NCBI GenBank assembly: GCA_904502145.1 | Contig: CAJGDH010000002.1 | Span: 1 to 30,954 of the forward strand | Direction of reading: 5' to 3' | From: an uncultured Eubacterium sp. | GTDB taxonomy: Bacteria > Bacillota > Clostridia > Lachnospirales > Lachnospiraceae | DNA length: 30,954 nucleotides | Part shown: in pieces, positions 29,750 to 30,954 of the stretch | Layout: every line of letters begins with the position of its first letter | Numbering within the stretch: position 1 is the stretch's first letter | The notes under the pieces: model-generated | The model's database searches: none | Told to the model about the DNA's origin: nothing | What the model saw: only the letters and a program-made list of their open reading frames with translations | Made by a program: the position numbers and the translations under genes

Positions 29750-30339
29750 TGTGTGATTTTAAAAATGCGTTAAAAGCAAAAATCAAATCCGTAATTGATA
29801 TGTGGCAGGAGGAAGGCATTTATGCAATTTCTTTTTTCGTGTATTCAAATGAGTGCTATGAATATAATGGCTTTTCCAATGTCGTAAATTTTGCTATCAG
29901 CTATAACACAGAATCCGACTGTCCCGAAGCCGGAGAGTATGATGAAGAACGATGGAATTATGCTTTCTGGCGTCAGGATGAAGTTCCGATTATTTATACC
30001 GATGAAAAGAATCCGCTTACTGATCTTCTGTTTGAATGGTATAAAGAATGCGGCTTAGAGAATATCGGTTTCGAATCTGAGGACGTATATGATGAAAACT
30101 GTAATTATATAGGCAAAGGGCCCATAGGCCATTATGAATTGTTATCTGTTGTTTCCGAGATTGCATCGGAATTACAGAACGAAGGATTCATATCAAAGAA
30201 ATTCGGAAGGAAGCTGCCAATCATTATTCACGGGCTTGAATATGCATGGTTTGATATTGAGGCGACAAAACGCGGAAACCCAAATGGAGAAGCGGATACC
30301 TTTTTGAAAGCATGTAAAGAACTTGGCATTTCAGAATAG
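29746..30339 (+). CDS. DUF4303 family protein
   Basis: A 197-residue acidic, soluble protein that resembles DUF4303 (opening pattern IYAISFFVYSNECYEYNGFSN, then EERWNYAFWRQDE). Function is unknown; related small acidic proteins occur as immunity proteins in polymorphic toxin loci. The ATG at 29746 overlaps the stop of an upstream fragment (ATGATG) and has AATGGAG before it; an ATG at 29725 is a weaker start. Codon use and GC content are clearly lower than in the genes to the left, which suggests horizontal acquisition. Confidence 0.75.
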   Translation: MMCDFKNALKAKIKSVIDMWQEEGIYAISFFVYSNECYEYNGFSNVVNFAISYNTESDCPEAGEYDEERWNYAFWRQDEVPIIYTDEKNPLTDLLFEWYKECGLENIGFESEDVYDENCNYIGKGPIGHYELLSVVSEIASELQNEGFISKKFGRKLPIIIHGLEYAWFDIEATKRGNPNGEADTFLKACKELGISE

Positions 30340-30451
30340 TTATTTCGGTTTTTCAATATTTGTTTTACAGTCTCGACCCGTATCTGCTGAGAAATTGCCC
30401 ATTCCTTCATTGGGACAAGTCAGTGGGTCGAATACAAGCCTTTTTATTTGA

Positions 30452-30505
30452 CCTGCTGCTCCAAGGCACATCGAGACCGTAGTTTTGCTGACAAGAGTTA
30501 AGTAA
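30452..30505 (+). pseudogene. Possible 3' end remnant of an RlmD/RumA-type rRNA methyltransferase gene
   Basis: In one frame, between stops, the sequence reads PAAPRHIETVVLLTRVK and then TAA. HIETVVLL near the C-terminus is the typical ending of 23S rRNA uracil methyltransferases of the RlmD/RumA family (H-[IV]-E-[TC]-V-x-LL). No upstream part of the gene is present. rumA 3' ends are known integration sites of conjugative elements, so this could be an attachment-site copy. The match is short. Confidence 0.35.
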
Positions 30506-30534
30506 TTTAGAAGCCCGAAAAAGCTTGAAATCAA

Positions 30535-30590
30535 GGGGGAGTTTGGTGATATGGCCATTAAACGGTGATATCACCGGAATCCCTCTTTTT
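30535..30590 (+). terminator. Intrinsic terminator in the accessory patch
   Basis: GGTGATAT (30545-30552) pairs with ATATCACC (30568-30575), and GGGGGA (30535-30540) with TCCCTC (30580-30585, one G-T pair), followed by TTTTT (30586-30590). A competing perfect palindrome, CGGTGATATCACCG, is at 30563-30576. Confidence 0.65.
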
Positions 30591-30613
30591 ATGCTTTGAC
30601 AATAGTTCTGACC

Positions 30614-30683
30614 ACTGGAAATTGCAAAGGCGAGGCTGAATAACTACTTTTTGGAGGGTGGGAGATGCATCCCAATTTCCAGT
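30614..30683. repeat. 11-bp perfect inverted repeat at the start of the radical-SAM fragment
   Basis: ACTGGAAATTG (30614-30624) and CAATTTCCAGT (30673-30683) are perfect reverse complements about 48 bases apart. The right arm lies in codons 3-7 of the radical-SAM fragment. It may mark a recombination junction or form a hairpin over the GGAGG-ATG region. Confidence 0.6.
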
Positions 30684-30954
30684 TAAGCTATGATGGCGTC
30701 GGCTGGCACGACTGGCTGCGTGGCGTCCCCGGTGCTGAAGAGAAGACAATCGCAGCACTGAAGCTTCTAAAGGAACGGGACTATAATGTTTCGGTGTCAA
30801 TCTGCCTGCACCGTAAGAACAAGGATACCTTACGCCAGAGTATTAATCTGCTTGCTTCGCTTGGTGTAAAGAGCGTGAAATGCGGCACCATGATGGAACT
30901 GGGCGAATGGGCTTCACCGGAAGTCCGTGGTCTGCAGTTGACACGTCAGGAAGA
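30665..30954 (+). pseudogene. Radical SAM/SPASM-like protein fragment, 5'-truncated and running off the window
   Basis: From the ATG at 30665 the frame stays open for 96 codons to the window end. It reads like the middle of a radical SAM enzyme: FQLSYDGVGWHDWLRG is the beta-strand S-x-DG segment, followed by a helix and CLHRKNKDTLR, LLASLGV. The N-terminal CxxxCxxC iron-sulfur motif, normally about 100 residues earlier, is missing; a stop codon at 30641-30643 closes the frame upstream. GGAGG at 30653-30657 gives an apparent ribosome binding site, but a product without the cluster motif would not be a working radical SAM enzyme. The right end lies outside the window. Confidence 0.6.

Larger units (their letters stand above)
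30340..30664. other. Non-coding patch with dyads and remnants
   Basis: 325 bases without a supported complete gene. It holds a remnant resembling the end of an rRNA methyltransferase (30452-30505), competing pairings of a TCGA-centred segment (30370-30379 with 30425-30431 or with 30471-30477), a terminator (30535-30590) and the left arm of an inverted repeat (30614-30624). Minus-strand frames here have no ribosome binding site. Confidence 0.5.

Noticed and set aside
30340..30800. Two short minus-strand frames in the accessory patch
   Set aside because: Neither has a ribosome binding site; one overlaps the radical-SAM fragment, which is recognisable on the plus strand, and the other covers a terminator and dyads.

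Overview
The window looks like a piece of a Clostridia chromosome, most likely a Lachnospiraceae-type gut Firmicute. The evidence is the moderate GC content of the coding DNA, strong AGGAGG-type ribosome binding sites, sigma-A-like promoters, the rpmE-DUF1385-prmC-prfA order, an orphan EutS/EutP pair, and a BirA-type operator in front of a lone bioY. No rRNA, tRNA, CRISPR array or intact insertion sequence was found. Species-level identity cannot be read from the sequence.

Layout. 1-521: the first ten codons of a minus-strand gene that reads like ribulose-phosphate 3-epimerase, then a long non-coding stretch rich in dyads that forms the leader of an iron-type alcohol dehydrogenase (522-1625). 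1783-5598: dnaE and a small membrane protein (minus). 5811-8365: a DeoR-family regulator and a secreted Big2/C39-like peptidase (plus), the latter converging on ung (minus) inside one terminator hairpin. 9162-10075: a two-gene EutS-EutP cluster. 10313-18481: a minus-strand block with an LTA-synthase-like sulfatase, glgA, hisC, prfA, prmC, a DUF1385 membrane protein and rpmE. 18694-20089: a CpXC zinc-ribbon protein divergent from bioY, with a biotin operator between them. 20237-23863: a Cof-type HAD phosphatase and a YfhO-family membrane glycosyltransferase-like protein. 23951-25699: a secreted L,D-transpeptidase with fibronectin-like domains (minus). 26054-29505: an RffA/WecE-type sugar aminotransferase, an ArnC/GtrB-like polyprenyl-phosphate glycosyltransferase and an ATP-grasp ligase. 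29506-30954: a lower-GC accessory patch with a DUF4303 protein, degenerate coding remnants, a terminator and a radical-SAM fragment that runs off the end.

How they may work together. Much of the right half concerns the cell envelope. The aminotransferase, the polyprenyl-phosphate glycosyltransferase and the ATP-grasp enzyme, with YfhO nearby and an LtaS-like polymerase further left, resemble in logic the ArnB-ArnC-ArnT route (4-amino sugar made, loaded on a lipid carrier, moved outside by a GT-C enzyme). I infer a surface-polymer decoration system that uses a 4-amino-4,6-dideoxy-sugar, possibly N-acylated by the ATP-grasp protein. This is the best candidate for an undescribed system here. The second is the roughly 200-nt structured leader of the alcohol dehydrogenase gene.
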